The position numbers and the translations under genes were made by a program. Positions 25,770 to 34,214 of a DNA stretch of 64,000 nucleotides are shown piece after piece; the stretch's first letter is position 1; each line of letters begins with the position of its first letter. Origin of the DNA: Roseiflexus castenholzii DSM 13941 (GTDB lineage: Bacteria; Chloroflexota; Chloroflexia; Chloroflexales; Roseiflexaceae). The notes below the pieces were generated by a model. The model worked only from the letters and a program-made list of their open reading frames with translations. It was not told the origin of the DNA and searched no databases. The DNA lies in assembly GCF_000017805.1 (NCBI RefSeq), contig NC_009767.1, positions 1,240,001-1,304,000 of the forward strand, read 5' to 3'.

Positions 25770-25794
25770 CACACGCGCTATGGATGGCTCAGGT
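25770..25794 (+). repeat. 25-bp direct repeat of methyltransferase 5' sequence at the island's right edge
   Basis: CACACGCGCTATGGATGG and the seven bases after it are identical to 24521-24545 inside the methyltransferase. The copy here contains the TAG stop (25778-25780) of the convergent histidine kinase, so the kinase's C-terminal residues were set by this junction. Confidence 0.9.
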
Positions 25795-27199
25795 GGACAC
25801 CGGTATGCGATGTTGTCTGCGGTTCGGTGCAGGTTTCCGATGCGGGCGCCACCGGCAGGGTGATGGTGAAGGTGGTGCCAATACCGACGGTCGATGTAAC
25901 GCTGATCGAACCGCCATGCGCTTCGACGATGGCTTTGGCGATTGCCAGTCCAAGACCGGCGCTCTGCCCGCTCTCGCGGGTGCGCGCAGGATCGGCGCGA
26001 TAGAAACGCTCGAAGATGTGCGGCAGGTCTTCCGGCGCAATGCCGCTGCCTGTGTCGCGCACGTCAATAATGATGCGCCGATTCTCCGCCTCACGCGCCG
26101 CCAGCACAATTTCGCCCTCCTGTGTGTGGCGCAACGCATTCGCCAGGAGATTGTTCAGCACCTGCGCCATGCGGTCGGTATCGACCCACACTGCCGGGAG
26201 TGAGTCGGACGCTTCCACACGAATGGTTGGTCCACGCGATTCGACCTGCACCATGTGCGCCAGAGCGGCGCGTTCGAGGAGCGCGCGCGGATCGACGGCG
26301 CGCCGGTTGAGCGATAGTGCGCCGGCGTCCGCCAGTGATAGCAGGCGCAGGTCGTCGATCAGGCGTTGCAGGTGCTCGACTTCACCGTGCATAATTTGAT
26401 AAATCCGGGGTGATCCGTTGATCCGTCCATCCCGTAATCCCTCGGTGTAGCCGCGCATGATGCTCAGCGGCGTGCGCAGATCGTGCGCCAGGTCGGCGGT
26501 CATCTGGCGGCGCGCCTGGATGGCTCGCCCAAGGTCGGCGCTCATCTGGTTGAATGCCTGCGCCAGTTCGCCGATCTCATCGCGTGAACGCACCGTCACC
26601 CGCTGATCGAGCCGCCCCTGTGCCATCGCGCGTGTTGCCGCCGTCAACTCGCGGATGGGACGGGTCAGTGTGCGTGCCAGCACGATACCGACGATCAGCG
26701 CGACAACGGTTGCGCCCATTGCGCTCAGCACCGTTGCCGCCGTGAGCCGTTGCAGCAGCGCGGCTTCGGCTGCCCAGCGCGGATCGTTGAGGATAGGGAG
26801 AGGTGGCGGACCAACGAAGAAGAAATAGCCGATGATATTGCCATCGGATCGCAGTGGCTCGGCGCGCGCGAGGACGCCACGGCTCAACCGGCGACCGGGA
26901 AGGTAGGGGCGGCGCCCGTAGACCACCACGCCATTCGTGTCTGCCAGGATCAGGTTCCGGCTGTAAAAGTCGAGCGGCGCCGTCCGTTCGAGGAGTTGCT
27001 CGACTCCTTCCCATCCGCCATTCGCCTGATGGTAGGAGCGCAGCGCATTCAGCAGTATCGTTCGATCACGGACCGAGAGGAACAGATCGACTTCGGAGCG
27101 GGTGCGCAACCCGACAATCAGCGCAACCAGGAGCGAGCCGATCAGCCCGACCAGCAGAAATGCCAGGGTCAGTTTGAGCGTCAGGGATCGCATGGTCAC
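25778..27199 (-). CDS. Sensor histidine kinase (BaeS/ResE-like)
   Basis: 473 residues from GTG overlapping the regulator stop (GTGA); an ATG six bases later is an alternative. Two transmembrane helices (residues about 10-28 and 150-172) bracket an about 120-residue extracellular sensor. A HAMP domain follows (ARTLTRPIRELTAATRAMA), then the H box DLAHDLRTPLS, N box NNLLANALRHT, G1 DTGSGIAPEDL, F IFERFYR and G2 GLGLAIAKAIVEAHGG. Signal unknown. Operon order is DUF4405 membrane protein, small membrane protein, response regulator, kinase, each overlapping by four bases or nearly so. The last residues come from the duplicated island edge. Confidence 0.93.
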   Translation of the reverse strand: MTMRSLTLKLTLAFLLVGLIGSLLVALIVGLRTRSEVDLFLSVRDRTILLNALRSYHQANGGWEGVEQLLERTAPLDFYSRNLILADTNGVVVYGRRPYLPGRRLSRGVLARAEPLRSDGNIIGYFFFVGPPPLPILNDPRWAAEAALLQRLTAATVLSAMGATVVALIVGIVLARTLTRPIRELTAATRAMAQGRLDQRVTVRSRDEIGELAQAFNQMSADLGRAIQARRQMTADLAHDLRTPLSIMRGYTEGLRDGRINGSPRIYQIMHGEVEHLQRLIDDLRLLSLADAGALSLNRRAVDPRALLERAALAHMVQVESRGPTIRVEASDSLPAVWVDTDRMAQVLNNLLANALRHTQEGEIVLAAREAENRRIIIDVRDTGSGIAPEDLPHIFERFYRADPARTRESGQSAGLGLAIAKAIVEAHGGSISVTSTVGIGTTFTITLPVAPASETCTEPQTTSHTGVHLSHP

Positions 27200-27906
27200 G
27201 CGCCTGTCTTCGACGGGTCCGGCGTGCGCGGCAGCGCAAAGCGGTACCCCATGCCATATACAGTCTCAATATAGCGCGGATTGCGCGGATCGTCTTCGAT
27301 TTTGGCGCGCAGGTTGCGGATATGCACATCAATCGTGCGCTCTGAGCCTTCAAAGGCATCGCCAGAGACGCGGTCGAGCAGGTCGAGCCGCGAGAAGACC
27401 TGCCCCGGCGCCGCCATGAGGGTTGCCAGAATGGCAAACTCCGATGGTGTGAGATCGATGTATCGTCCACCGACGCGCACCGTCCGCCCGGTGCGGTCGA
27501 GCACAATATCAGCCGCGCGCAGCACGTCCGGTTCGAGCGGCGCCTGCTGGGTGCGACGCAGAACTGCGCGAATGCGGGCGATCAACTCGCGCACATTGAA
27601 CGGTTTGGTGACATAATCGTCAGCGCCGAGTTCCAGCCCCAGGATTTTGTCGGTGTCCTCGATCTTTGCCGTCAGCACAATCACCGGCGTGCGCGATTCT
27701 TTTGCGAAAGCGCGCAGGAATTCATACCCGCCCATTTCCGGCATCATCAGGTCAAGGATCACCAGGTCCGGTTTTTCGACGCGCGCCACGTACAGCGCGC
27801 GCCTCCCGTCGCCCGCTTCGACGACGTGGAAGCCTTCTTGTTCGAGATAGAGCCGGAGCATATCGCGTAGCGCTGGCTCGTCATCAACAACCAGAATCGT
27901 GCTCAT
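27196..27906 (-). CDS. OmpR/PhoB-family response regulator
   Basis: 236 residues. Receiver domain with VVDDE, phospho-acceptor Asp in LVILDLMMP and the Lys of YVTKPF. A winged-helix domain from about residue 130 ends TIDVHIRNLRAKIEDDPRNPRYIETVYGMGYRF. Partner of the kinase encoded immediately downstream (GTGA overlap). Overlaps the small membrane protein gene upstream by four bases. Confidence 0.94.
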   Translation of the reverse strand: MSTILVVDDEPALRDMLRLYLEQEGFHVVEAGDGRRALYVARVEKPDLVILDLMMPEMGGYEFLRAFAKESRTPVIVLTAKIEDTDKILGLELGADDYVTKPFNVRELIARIRAVLRRTQQAPLEPDVLRAADIVLDRTGRTVRVGGRYIDLTPSEFAILATLMAAPGQVFSRLDLLDRVSGDAFEGSERTIDVHIRNLRAKIEDDPRNPRYIETVYGMGYRFALPRTPDPSKTGA

Positions 27907-28283
27907 ACGGAAGGTTCTGCCGGTGCGCGCGGCGGAGGTTGTCGCCGCAGGAAACGACGTGCAATCGGCGATGCTCCCACAACCAGCGCAGTTATGATGC
28001 CAATGATCAGCAGATTTTTGATGACCTCAATGATACCACGCACATCCGGTTCGCGCTCTGCATGATGGTCGCGCTCGAAGCCGCCGGGCGCAAACCCGCC
28101 GCGCTCACTCCGCTCGAAGCCGCCGGGTGCGAATCGGTCACGATCTCCCCTTGCTTCGAGGTGTGCGCGATCCAACTCTGGCAGCGCCCTCGCCAGAACT
28201 CCTGTCTGCCGGAGCATGATGAGAGCGCCGGCAACGACCAGCGCCGCTGACAGAATGGCGACAATACGCCAGACGGTCTTCAT
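27903..28283 (-). CDS. Small membrane protein with repeated Gly/Phe/Glu linker
   Basis: 126 residues: N-terminal helix (IVAILSAALVVAGALIML), an extracytoplasmic charged linker in which RFAPGGFERSE recurs as GFAPGGFERDH, and a second helix (NLLIIGIITALVVGASPI) before a basic Pro-rich tail. No family recognised. Its four-base overlaps with both the DUF4405 gene and the response regulator suggest a role as accessory sensor or target of the two-component system; this is positional inference. Confidence 0.75.
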   Translation of the reverse strand: MKTVWRIVAILSAALVVAGALIMLRQTGVLARALPELDRAHLEARGDRDRFAPGGFERSERGGFAPGGFERDHHAEREPDVRGIIEVIKNLLIIGIITALVVGASPIARRFLRRQPPPRAPAEPSV

Positions 28284-28807
28284 TGCTGCGCCTCCTTGGT
28301 CAAAACCGGAGCAGCGCTGAGGGATGGTGCTGTGCGGGAAAACCGCGCGCGCAACCGCCGGGTGGCATTAACGATCCAGCGCCAGTGGAGCGCCACATGC
28401 ACCCCGATCAGGAACACCGCCGCGTCGGATGCCAGGTGGTGGAGTTGCGTCCAGAAGCGATCGCGCTCAGGGCGAATACCGATCCAGGGAAGCGTTGTTT
28501 CCGAGATCATCAAGCCGGTGAAGATAATTGTCGTGAAGACGATAAAGAGCAGGGTATTCAGCGCATAATTAAGACGCGCGCTGCCGGTTGTTCGATCAAA
28601 GAGGCGCCGAGTAACGCCAACAATCCACGACCAGTGAATGACCAGATGAGTCAGGACGGCGGCGCCGAGCGCGATTCCAAGCCATTCGTGAATGGCGATG
28701 CCGGTGAAGCGCGGCGCAGTGGCGATGAGGAAAGTAACAAACATGGCGCCGTCGAGCGCCAGGTTGGTGAGTGTGCGCCGCCGGGTCTCGGATGGAAGCG
28801 TGTTCAT
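28280..28807 (-). CDS. DUF4405 / cytochrome b561-like membrane protein
   Basis: 175 residues, four transmembrane helices with conserved His: HEWLGIALG, THLVIHWSWIVG, LHHLASDAAVFLIGVHVALHW. This His pattern matches DUF4405 proteins, thought to be b-type-heme redox membrane proteins. GAGGAG stands just before ATG 28807. First gene of the regulator-kinase operon, so a redox-linked signal is plausible but unproven. A MITE copy lies 28 bp upstream of the start. Confidence 0.8.
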   Translation of the reverse strand: MNTLPSETRRRTLTNLALDGAMFVTFLIATAPRFTGIAIHEWLGIALGAAVLTHLVIHWSWIVGVTRRLFDRTTGSARLNYALNTLLFIVFTTIIFTGLMISETTLPWIGIRPERDRFWTQLHHLASDAAVFLIGVHVALHWRWIVNATRRLRARFSRTAPSLSAAPVLTKEAQQ

Positions 28808-28835
28808 GAACTCCTCGCTACGATGTGATTGTCTG

Positions 28836-28985
28836 ATACCAGTTACCTGTGACCATCCGGCATGGTCACCCCGAGCAGCGCGAGGGATCGTGCGCGACCC
28901 GCTCCGATTCCGCGCTGAGTTTACCCTGAGCGAAGCGAAGGGCTCGGCATGACACGCATGCGGCATCGTCAATCGTCATTGGTAT
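28836..28985 (-). repeat. MITE-like repeat, copy 4
   Basis: ATACCAGTTACC at the left, CGTCATTGGTAT at the right, about 150 bp, in reverse orientation relative to copies 1-3. It sits in the upstream region of the DUF4405 operon; the 28986-29124 remainder shows no gene. Confidence 0.88.
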
Positions 28986-29124
28986 GACGCTCACATCGTA
29001 GCAAGTCCTTTTTCAGGCATTGTTAAGAAGCGATGGAGGAATTGTTGGGGTCGCGGACATGCGCTATCACAAGCAGCAGCGTGGCGACGTTGCAACGCAA
29101 CGTCGCCGCTGGAATACACCAGGT

Positions 29125-29739
29125 TTACGGTTGGCGCACTTCCGCCGTGACCGGGATCTGTCCTGCTTTCTCGAAGGTGAGCGTCAGTTCCACCTTATCG
29201 CCCGCATTCAGGTCGCGGGTCAGACCGATGAGCATCACATGGAAGCCGCCCGGTTTCAGCACAACCTCACCGTTTGCAGGAACATCGATGCCGCCTTCGA
29301 CCTGGCGCATGCGCATCATGCCGCCTTCCTCGATGACGGTGTGCAGTTCGACCGTTTTGGCGACATCGGTGCTCGCAGCGATCAGTTTGTCCGGTTCACT
29401 GCCGGTATTGCGGATAACCATGTATGCGGCGCTGTTTGCGCCACCCATCTCCATATCCATACCACCATGCCCGCCATGCTCCATGCCCTGCTCAGGCGCT
29501 TTGGTCGGCTCCATACCGCCATACCCGCCGCCGGATGCCGGCGCCATGGTGGGTTGTTCCATGCCGCTCATCGTACCGCCTTCCATCTTCATCGCCCGCG
29601 CCCAGGGATCGCTGATCTGAATCGTCGCGCCTCCGGTTGCGCCGGTGTTTGCCGGCGCCGCAGACGGTGTCGGTGATGTGGTGCATGCTGCAAGCCCGAG
29701 CGCGCCTGCCAGAACGAAAAGCAACCGAGAGAGGTTCAT
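29125..29739 (-). CDS. PCu(A)C copper chaperone lipoprotein with Met/His-rich insert
   Basis: 204 residues. Lipoprotein signal with lipobox LAAC (Cys near residue 19). DPWARAM opens the domain, and the Cu(I) motif is spread over VELHTVIEEGGMMRMRQV and FHVMLIGL (H..M...H.M). Between DPWARA and AAYMVIRN is an unusual insert of about 55 residues rich in Met, His and Gly (for example GMEHGGHGGMDMEMGG), which probably binds extra copper. The family delivers copper to the CuA centre of cytochrome c oxidase. GGAG precedes ATG 29739. Followed on the same strand by no oxidase gene in this window. Confidence 0.88.
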   Translation of the reverse strand: MNLSRLLFVLAGALGLAACTTSPTPSAAPANTGATGGATIQISDPWARAMKMEGGTMSGMEQPTMAPASGGGYGGMEPTKAPEQGMEHGGHGGMDMEMGGANSAAYMVIRNTGSEPDKLIAASTDVAKTVELHTVIEEGGMMRMRQVEGGIDVPANGEVVLKPGGFHVMLIGLTRDLNAGDKVELTLTFEKAGQIPVTAEVRQP

Positions 29740-30074
29740 TGGGACATACTCCTTTCCTGATGATACATAGTCATGATACGAATGTTTTTGTGCCGGGATG
29801 TCGGTGCTGGGCGGGAGGTGAGAAGTGATCCTCACTCTTCCGAATACGCCAACGGGGCGTTGCCCTGTGTCCCATCACGACGCCGCGCGCCGGTCACCCT
29901 AAGCGAAGGCGTTGCCGGAGCGAAGGGTCGCGGCATGGCATGACCGCCGGGATTCCGCGCTTCGCTCGGAATGACGACCCGCGTGGGAGCACTACGGTCC
30001 AGGTCGCATAAGGTCGTGGGCGAAGTCGCGCGAAAGCGCCGCAGGCGCCGATCATCGCCCGGAAACGCCGAACA
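29740..30074. other. Gene-free stretch
   Basis: No supported ORF. 29880-29980 contains broken phrases of the kind found in the MITE core (CTAAGCGAAGGCGTTG, ATTCCGCGCTTCGCTCGGAATGAC) without the element's ends, possibly a decayed copy. Confidence 0.4.
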
Positions 30075-30506
30075 TTATGCGTGTACTGGCAGGAGGTGCC
30101 ACAGTTTGGGAGGAGGGAGCGGAGGCGCCGGCGACTCCCTGTTTCGGCGTTGTCGCGCAGGCGGCGTCAGGCGCGCGGTAAGGGGCACGAACATGACGCC
30201 CATGGCAAGCAGCATCAGGACGACGTCGTAAACGGCGCGTGGTGCGGTAGAATGCTGGACGGGGGCATGTCCCTGATCTGCGGCAGATGCATGTGATGCG
30301 TTACTCAGATGACACACGAATCGCATGCTTCCAACCGGCGCATACCGGTGCGCTTCGGCATCGATCAGGGAACAATGGAGCACACAAAAGAGTGGGTTGA
30401 GGATTCCCAGCAGCAAAGCTGCCAGTGCCGACACGAATCGCTGTCGCAGGATCGACGCCCGGCGCGCCGGTCGCCGATCATTGATATTCGCCAGTGTACG
30501 CTCCAT
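30075..30506 (-). CDS. Small Cys/His-containing membrane protein
   Basis: 143 residues with two hydrophobic segments (VSALAALLLGILNPLFCVLHC and VYDVVLMLLAMGVMFVPL). The loop between them carries several His and Cys (CVLHC, FVCHLSNASHASAADQGHAPVQH), a layout seen in small metal-related membrane proteins next to copper genes. No named family. A TATAAT box stands eight bases before the ATG (minus strand), which implies a very short leader. Position beside the copper chaperone makes a metal role plausible. Confidence 0.55.
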   Translation of the reverse strand: MERTLANINDRRPARRASILRQRFVSALAALLLGILNPLFCVLHCSLIDAEAHRYAPVGSMRFVCHLSNASHASAADQGHAPVQHSTAPRAVYDVVLMLLAMGVMFVPLTARLTPPARQRRNRESPAPPLPPPKLWHLLPVHA

Positions 30507-30543
30507 GATTGTGCATTATACCACAAAGTTTGGAGCGAACTCC

Positions 30544-30957
30544 TTAGTGATGGGGGTTGGAACGGATGGAGCGATGACGCCGCAGTGCGCGCCAGGGAAA
30601 AAGCCACGACCACATGCGCCATTCCTTTCGTTCGTTACGCGCCTGCGCCGGTATCGAGACAAGAATGCCGCGTTCACGACGACACGATGGGCAGTATTCA
30701 AGGTTCAACGCCACCTGAGCGGTGAACAGTCCGCCGCAGGCAATGCATGGTCGGCGGTGAAATGTCTCTGGCAGATGATACGTCTGATGCACCTCGCACC
30801 ATACGGCGCGTCGGCGGCACGCCCGGCACAAATGCCTGGCGTCGTTAATCCCGTTGCCGCGCACCTGTCGCCAGTCGCGATCACCAATGGCGCCAATGCT
30901 GCCGCAACAGTCACAGACGACGACTGGTCCGCAGGGTTGGCGTTCCTGGTAGCTCAT
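30544..30957 (-). CDS. Cys-rich multi-zinc-knuckle protein
   Basis: 137 residues. Five Cys pairs or Cys/His knuckles: CDCCG, CRAC, CEVH, CIACG and CPSC, suggesting two or three structural zinc sites. The C-terminal 30 residues are Trp/Arg-rich. No named family. ATG 30957 has an excellent AGGAGG, which decides the start over longer in-frame versions. Same strand and next to the small Cys/His membrane protein (37-bp gap). Confidence 0.72.
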   Translation of the reverse strand: MSYQERQPCGPVVVCDCCGSIGAIGDRDWRQVRGNGINDARHLCRACRRRAVWCEVHQTYHLPETFHRRPCIACGGLFTAQVALNLEYCPSCRRERGILVSIPAQARNERKEWRMWSWLFPWRALRRHRSIRSNPHH

Positions 30958-31115
30958 GTCCTGCCCTCCTCGTTGAGCGACACATGATTGTGCTGCGACG
31001 ATCTGTTTTTTGTACAGAATAACCATACAGCGGTGCATCTGATTGTATGAACTATACTAATCGTGTTGGATGGGTCTGTCAAGAGGGGATCGGTTGTCGA
31101 TACGCGAGGTGGATC

Positions 31116-31967
31116 ATGCCCCCAATGAGACGACGCGCCTATTGCGGACCGGTTCAGGCGGTGATCCTCGACTGGGCTGGCACAGCGGTTGATTATGGCT
31201 CGTGGGCGCCGGTTGCCGTCTTTCTCCGCCTGTTCGAGCAGCATGGCGTGACCATCACGCCAGAAGACGCGCGCGCAGGCATGGGATTGATGAAGAAGGA
31301 TCACCTGCGCGCCATTCTCGCGCGCCCGACCGTCGCCGCCGCCTGGCGATCCGTTTCTGGCGCGTCTCCGACTGAGCATGACATCGATGAACTGTTTGCG
31401 CAGTTCATCCCGCTGCAACTGTCCGTTGTGCAGGACTATGCCATACCCGTTCCCGGACTGATCGATGTTGTGAAAGAAATACGCAAACGTGGGATAAGGA
31501 TTGGTTCGACGACCGGGTATCTGCGCGCGATGATGGACATGCTCGCGCCGGCTGCCGCTGCCCATGGCTATCGTCCTGATAGCATCGTCTGCCCCGATGA
31601 TGTGCCCGCCGGCCGCCCTGCGCCCTGGATGTGTTTTCGGAATGCCATGCAGTTGGGTGTTTACCCGATGGCAGCGCTGGTCAAAGTCGGTGATACGCCG
31701 GTGGATATCGAGGAAGGATTGAACGCAGGCATGTGGACAGTAGGCGTGACACTGACCGGCAGCCTGTTGGGATTGACACAAACCGACGTTGATGCGCTCA
31801 CGCCGTTGGAGCGGGTGGAAGCGCACACACGTATCGGTGAGCAACTCCGCGCCGCAGGAGCGCATCACATTATCGAAGGCATCTGGGATCTGCCTCACGC
31901 TATCGATGAGATCGAAGAGCGGCTACAGCGCGGGGAAACGCCGGTGATGGAATCGTGGCAATCGTGA
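31116..31967 (+). CDS. phnX: Phosphonoacetaldehyde hydrolase (phosphonatase)
   Basis: HAD-superfamily enzyme cleaving phosphonoacetaldehyde to acetaldehyde and phosphate, the last step of 2-aminoethylphosphonate use. 283 residues. LDWAGTAVDYG carries the nucleophile Asp and the phosphonatase-type WAGT variation of HAD motif I. GLMKKDHLRAI supplies the Schiff-base Lys in the cap, STTGY is motif II, GRPAPWMCFRNA motif III and VGDTPVDIEEG motif IV. GAGGTGG precedes ATG 31116. No aminotransferase (phnW) or transporter is adjacent, so substrate supply must be encoded elsewhere. Confidence 0.93.
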   Translation: MPPMRRRAYCGPVQAVILDWAGTAVDYGSWAPVAVFLRLFEQHGVTITPEDARAGMGLMKKDHLRAILARPTVAAAWRSVSGASPTEHDIDELFAQFIPLQLSVVQDYAIPVPGLIDVVKEIRKRGIRIGSTTGYLRAMMDMLAPAAAAHGYRPDSIVCPDDVPAGRPAPWMCFRNAMQLGVYPMAALVKVGDTPVDIEEGLNAGMWTVGVTLTGSLLGLTQTDVDALTPLERVEAHTRIGEQLRAAGAHHIIEGIWDLPHAIDEIEERLQRGETPVMESWQS

Positions 31968-32139
31968 CCGCCATCCCGTGCCATAAACCTCGAACGCCGT
32001 GTCAGGGTGTGTTCATCAAAGCAGCGCTCTGTCGTGTGTGATCACGCTTCATAACTTCCTCGCACAATCTTGACATGCGCTTCATCTGGATGCTTTAGCG
32101 TACAGGCAACTATCGAATTGCCTCGGAAAGACAGGGACG

Positions 32140-33132
32140 ATGACGAAAGCAGCGTATGCTATCTGGTTCTGTATTGCGCTCTTCCTGCTGGCAACCTGCG
32201 TACCGTTCGAACGACGTTTCCGCAGCGCGCCGGACGCCACATCACCCGCCAGGTTGGACCCTGGTGATTACACTATGTCGATGGATGTGAACGATGTGGT
32301 GCGCACCTGGATTCTGCACGTTCCACCTGCTGCCTCGCGAGGTGATCCCCTGCCTTTGTTGGTCGTGCTGCATGGTGGGGGTGGCACGGGACGAAAAATG
32401 CAGCAGTTGTTGGGTTTCGACGCATATGCTGATGCGCGCGGTTTCTATGTGGCGTACCCGGATGCCTTTCAGCCATCCGGCATTCGTGGAGGCGCGCACT
32501 GGAACGATGGACGCGGGACGGCGGGGATGGTTCAGCGCGGGAGCGACGACGTGGCTTTCATCAAAGACATGATCCTCGACATTGGTCGTCGGGTTCCGCT
32601 CGACGCCAGCCGCGTGTATGTCACCGGCGCTTCCAATGGCGGTATGATGACCTACCGCCTCGGGTGCGAAACCGGTGGCGTGTTCGCCGGAATCGCTCCG
32701 GTCATTGCGAACATGCCGGCGCCGGTGTTTGCCACATGCGCGCCTCACGCGCCTCTGACGCTTCTTGCCATCAACGGCGATGCCGATCCACTGGTTCCGC
32801 TTGCTGGCGGCAACGTCTGTCAGGATGTGCGCTTCGGCTGTGAAGGCGGACAGGTGGCGTCGCACACTGAGTCGGTGAAGACGTTTGCCATCGCCAATGC
32901 CTGTGATCCGGTTCCACAGGTCGAAACGCTTCCTCAACAGATTGACGACGGCACGTTGGTCGAACGTTGGACGTTCCTCAACTGCGCCGACGGCGCAACC
33001 GTCGTTGGGTATATTGTGCGGGGAGGCGGGCACACCTGGCCCCCGCTCCCCGCGCAACTCGCGGCTTCCGGGGCGCAGAGCCGCAACCTGGATGCGACCC
33101 GAACCATTGTGGATGCGTTTTTTCCTGAGTGA
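32140..33132 (+). CDS. Secreted/lipo-anchored PHB-depolymerase-like esterase (LpqC/CE1 type)
   Basis: 330 residues. The N-terminus is a signal with possible lipobox (FLLATC). Alpha/beta-hydrolase landmarks: LVVLHGGGGTG (oxyanion region), WNDGRG, VYVTGASNGGMM with the nucleophile Ser (G-x-S-x-G), INGDADPLVPL with the probable Asp, and GGGHTWP with the catalytic His. This set matches the poly(3-hydroxybutyrate) depolymerase / feruloyl-esterase group. Substrate unresolved. CAGGGA precedes the ATG. Confidence 0.85.
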   Translation: MTKAAYAIWFCIALFLLATCVPFERRFRSAPDATSPARLDPGDYTMSMDVNDVVRTWILHVPPAASRGDPLPLLVVLHGGGGTGRKMQQLLGFDAYADARGFYVAYPDAFQPSGIRGGAHWNDGRGTAGMVQRGSDDVAFIKDMILDIGRRVPLDASRVYVTGASNGGMMTYRLGCETGGVFAGIAPVIANMPAPVFATCAPHAPLTLLAINGDADPLVPLAGGNVCQDVRFGCEGGQVASHTESVKTFAIANACDPVPQVETLPQQIDDGTLVERWTFLNCADGATVVGYIVRGGGHTWPPLPAQLAASGAQSRNLDATRTIVDAFFPE

Positions 33133-33466
33133 GCGCCATCGCCTTGGCGCGCGAGGACATCCCGCACCAGCCTCGCCGGTGCAGGGGTTCGTGCGCTCAG
33201 CGCGAGCAGAGCAGTCTATCCTATCCTTGTGCGCGGCGCGTCCGATCTCGCCAACATCGCCGCCCGCGACCACGTCTTCTTCGCCGCCGAGGAAGCGTTC
33301 GTTCGCCTGCGCGATACGATCTATGCCATATTGCGCGCGATGGAACAACCGCTGCCTGCTCTCGGACGCACGCGGCGCCGCCTGTTCATGATGGCGCCTC
33401 CTCAGGGGCTGGTCGCGCGCCTGCCCCTATCTCTGAGTCCCTGCGCTGCTCCGTTACACCATCGAA
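33133..33466. other. Intergenic stretch with a weak open frame
   Basis: A frame from GTG 33229 reads ASDLANIAARDHVFFAAEEAF and on to 33498 with protein-like composition, but it has no ribosome site and runs into the TetR promoter. Possibly a gene remnant. Nothing else seen. Confidence 0.25.
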
Positions 33467-33494
33467 TTGACATTTCCCACAATCGGCGTATAAT
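33467..33494 (+). promoter_or_regulatory. Consensus sigma-70 promoter of the TetR-ABC operon
   Basis: TTGACA (33467-33472), 16-bp spacer, TATAAT (33489-33494): both hexamers match the consensus exactly. The operator palindrome begins two bases downstream. Confidence 0.85.
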
Positions 33495-33495
33495 A

Positions 33496-33525
33496 TGACC
33501 AATCGGTCATATGACCGATTGGTCA
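33496..33525. promoter_or_regulatory. 30-bp perfect palindromic operator
   Basis: Half-site TGACCAATCGGTCAT followed directly by its exact reverse complement. Each half itself contains TGACC...GGTCA, so the site can be read as two nested palindromes, typical for two TetR dimers. It overlaps the predicted transcription start. It lies 34 bp before the TetR-family ATG, so autorepression and control of the exporter are expected. Confidence 0.85.
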
Positions 33526-33559
33526 CTTTGATAGGAGACGGTTGTCGCCGGAGCAGTCT

Positions 33560-34210
33560 ATGCCGACCGAGACATTCTTCAATCTGCCCGAGGAGAAGCG
33601 CGCCAGATTACTCGATGTTTTGCTCGACGAATTCTCGCAGAACGACTACGACAATGTTTCCATCGGGCGCATCACGGAGCGCGCTGGAATCGCCAAAGGC
33701 AGTTTTTACCAGTATTTTGCCGACAAGAAGGACTGCTACCTGTACCTCATTCAGTTGGCCATCGAGGAGAAGACCACGTTTCTGCGCCGTCAACCGTCCG
33801 AACCGTCAACCGATCTGTTTGCGCACCTGCGCCGGTTGATCGAGGCAGGGATGCAGTTTCAGTTTCGCAATCCGCGATTGGCGCACATCGCCTACAAAGC
33901 CCTGTTCGATGATGCGCCGCTGCCGGAAGAGACGCTGAATGTCATCCGGCGTGGCGGTTATGCCTACTTTCGCAGTCTGGTCGAATCCGGCATCGCCAAT
34001 GGCTCGCTCGATCCCCGGATCGACAGCGATATTGCCGCATTTGTGCTTAATGCCGTCTTTACCGAACTGGGTCAACATCTCATGCAACGTTTCGGCGTGT
34101 TGCCGGACCAGTTACTCGTCAGCGGCGCGGATGCCTTCGATCACGACGACGTTCGCCGGGCAATTCATCAGGTCATCACCATTCTGGAAACAGGACTCCG
34201 AAAGAAGTAA
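33560..34210 (+). CDS. TetR/AcrR-family transcriptional repressor
   Basis: 216 residues. N-terminal helix-turn-helix: RLLDVLLDEFSQNDYDNVSI, then ITERAGIAKGSFYQYFADKKDCY, a canonical TetR recognition helix and following stretch. The ligand domain has no recognised signature. GGAG six bases before ATG 33560 decides the start; a TTG at 33542 with AGGAG is an alternative. Presumed to bind the palindrome in its own promoter and to regulate the three ABC genes that follow in the same direction. Confidence 0.9.
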   Translation: MPTETFFNLPEEKRARLLDVLLDEFSQNDYDNVSIGRITERAGIAKGSFYQYFADKKDCYLYLIQLAIEEKTTFLRRQPSEPSTDLFAHLRRLIEAGMQFQFRNPRLAHIAYKALFDDAPLPEETLNVIRRGGYAYFRSLVESGIANGSLDPRIDSDIAAFVLNAVFTELGQHLMQRFGVLPDQLLVSGADAFDHDDVRRAIHQVITILETGLRKK

Positions 34211-34214
34211 TCCT

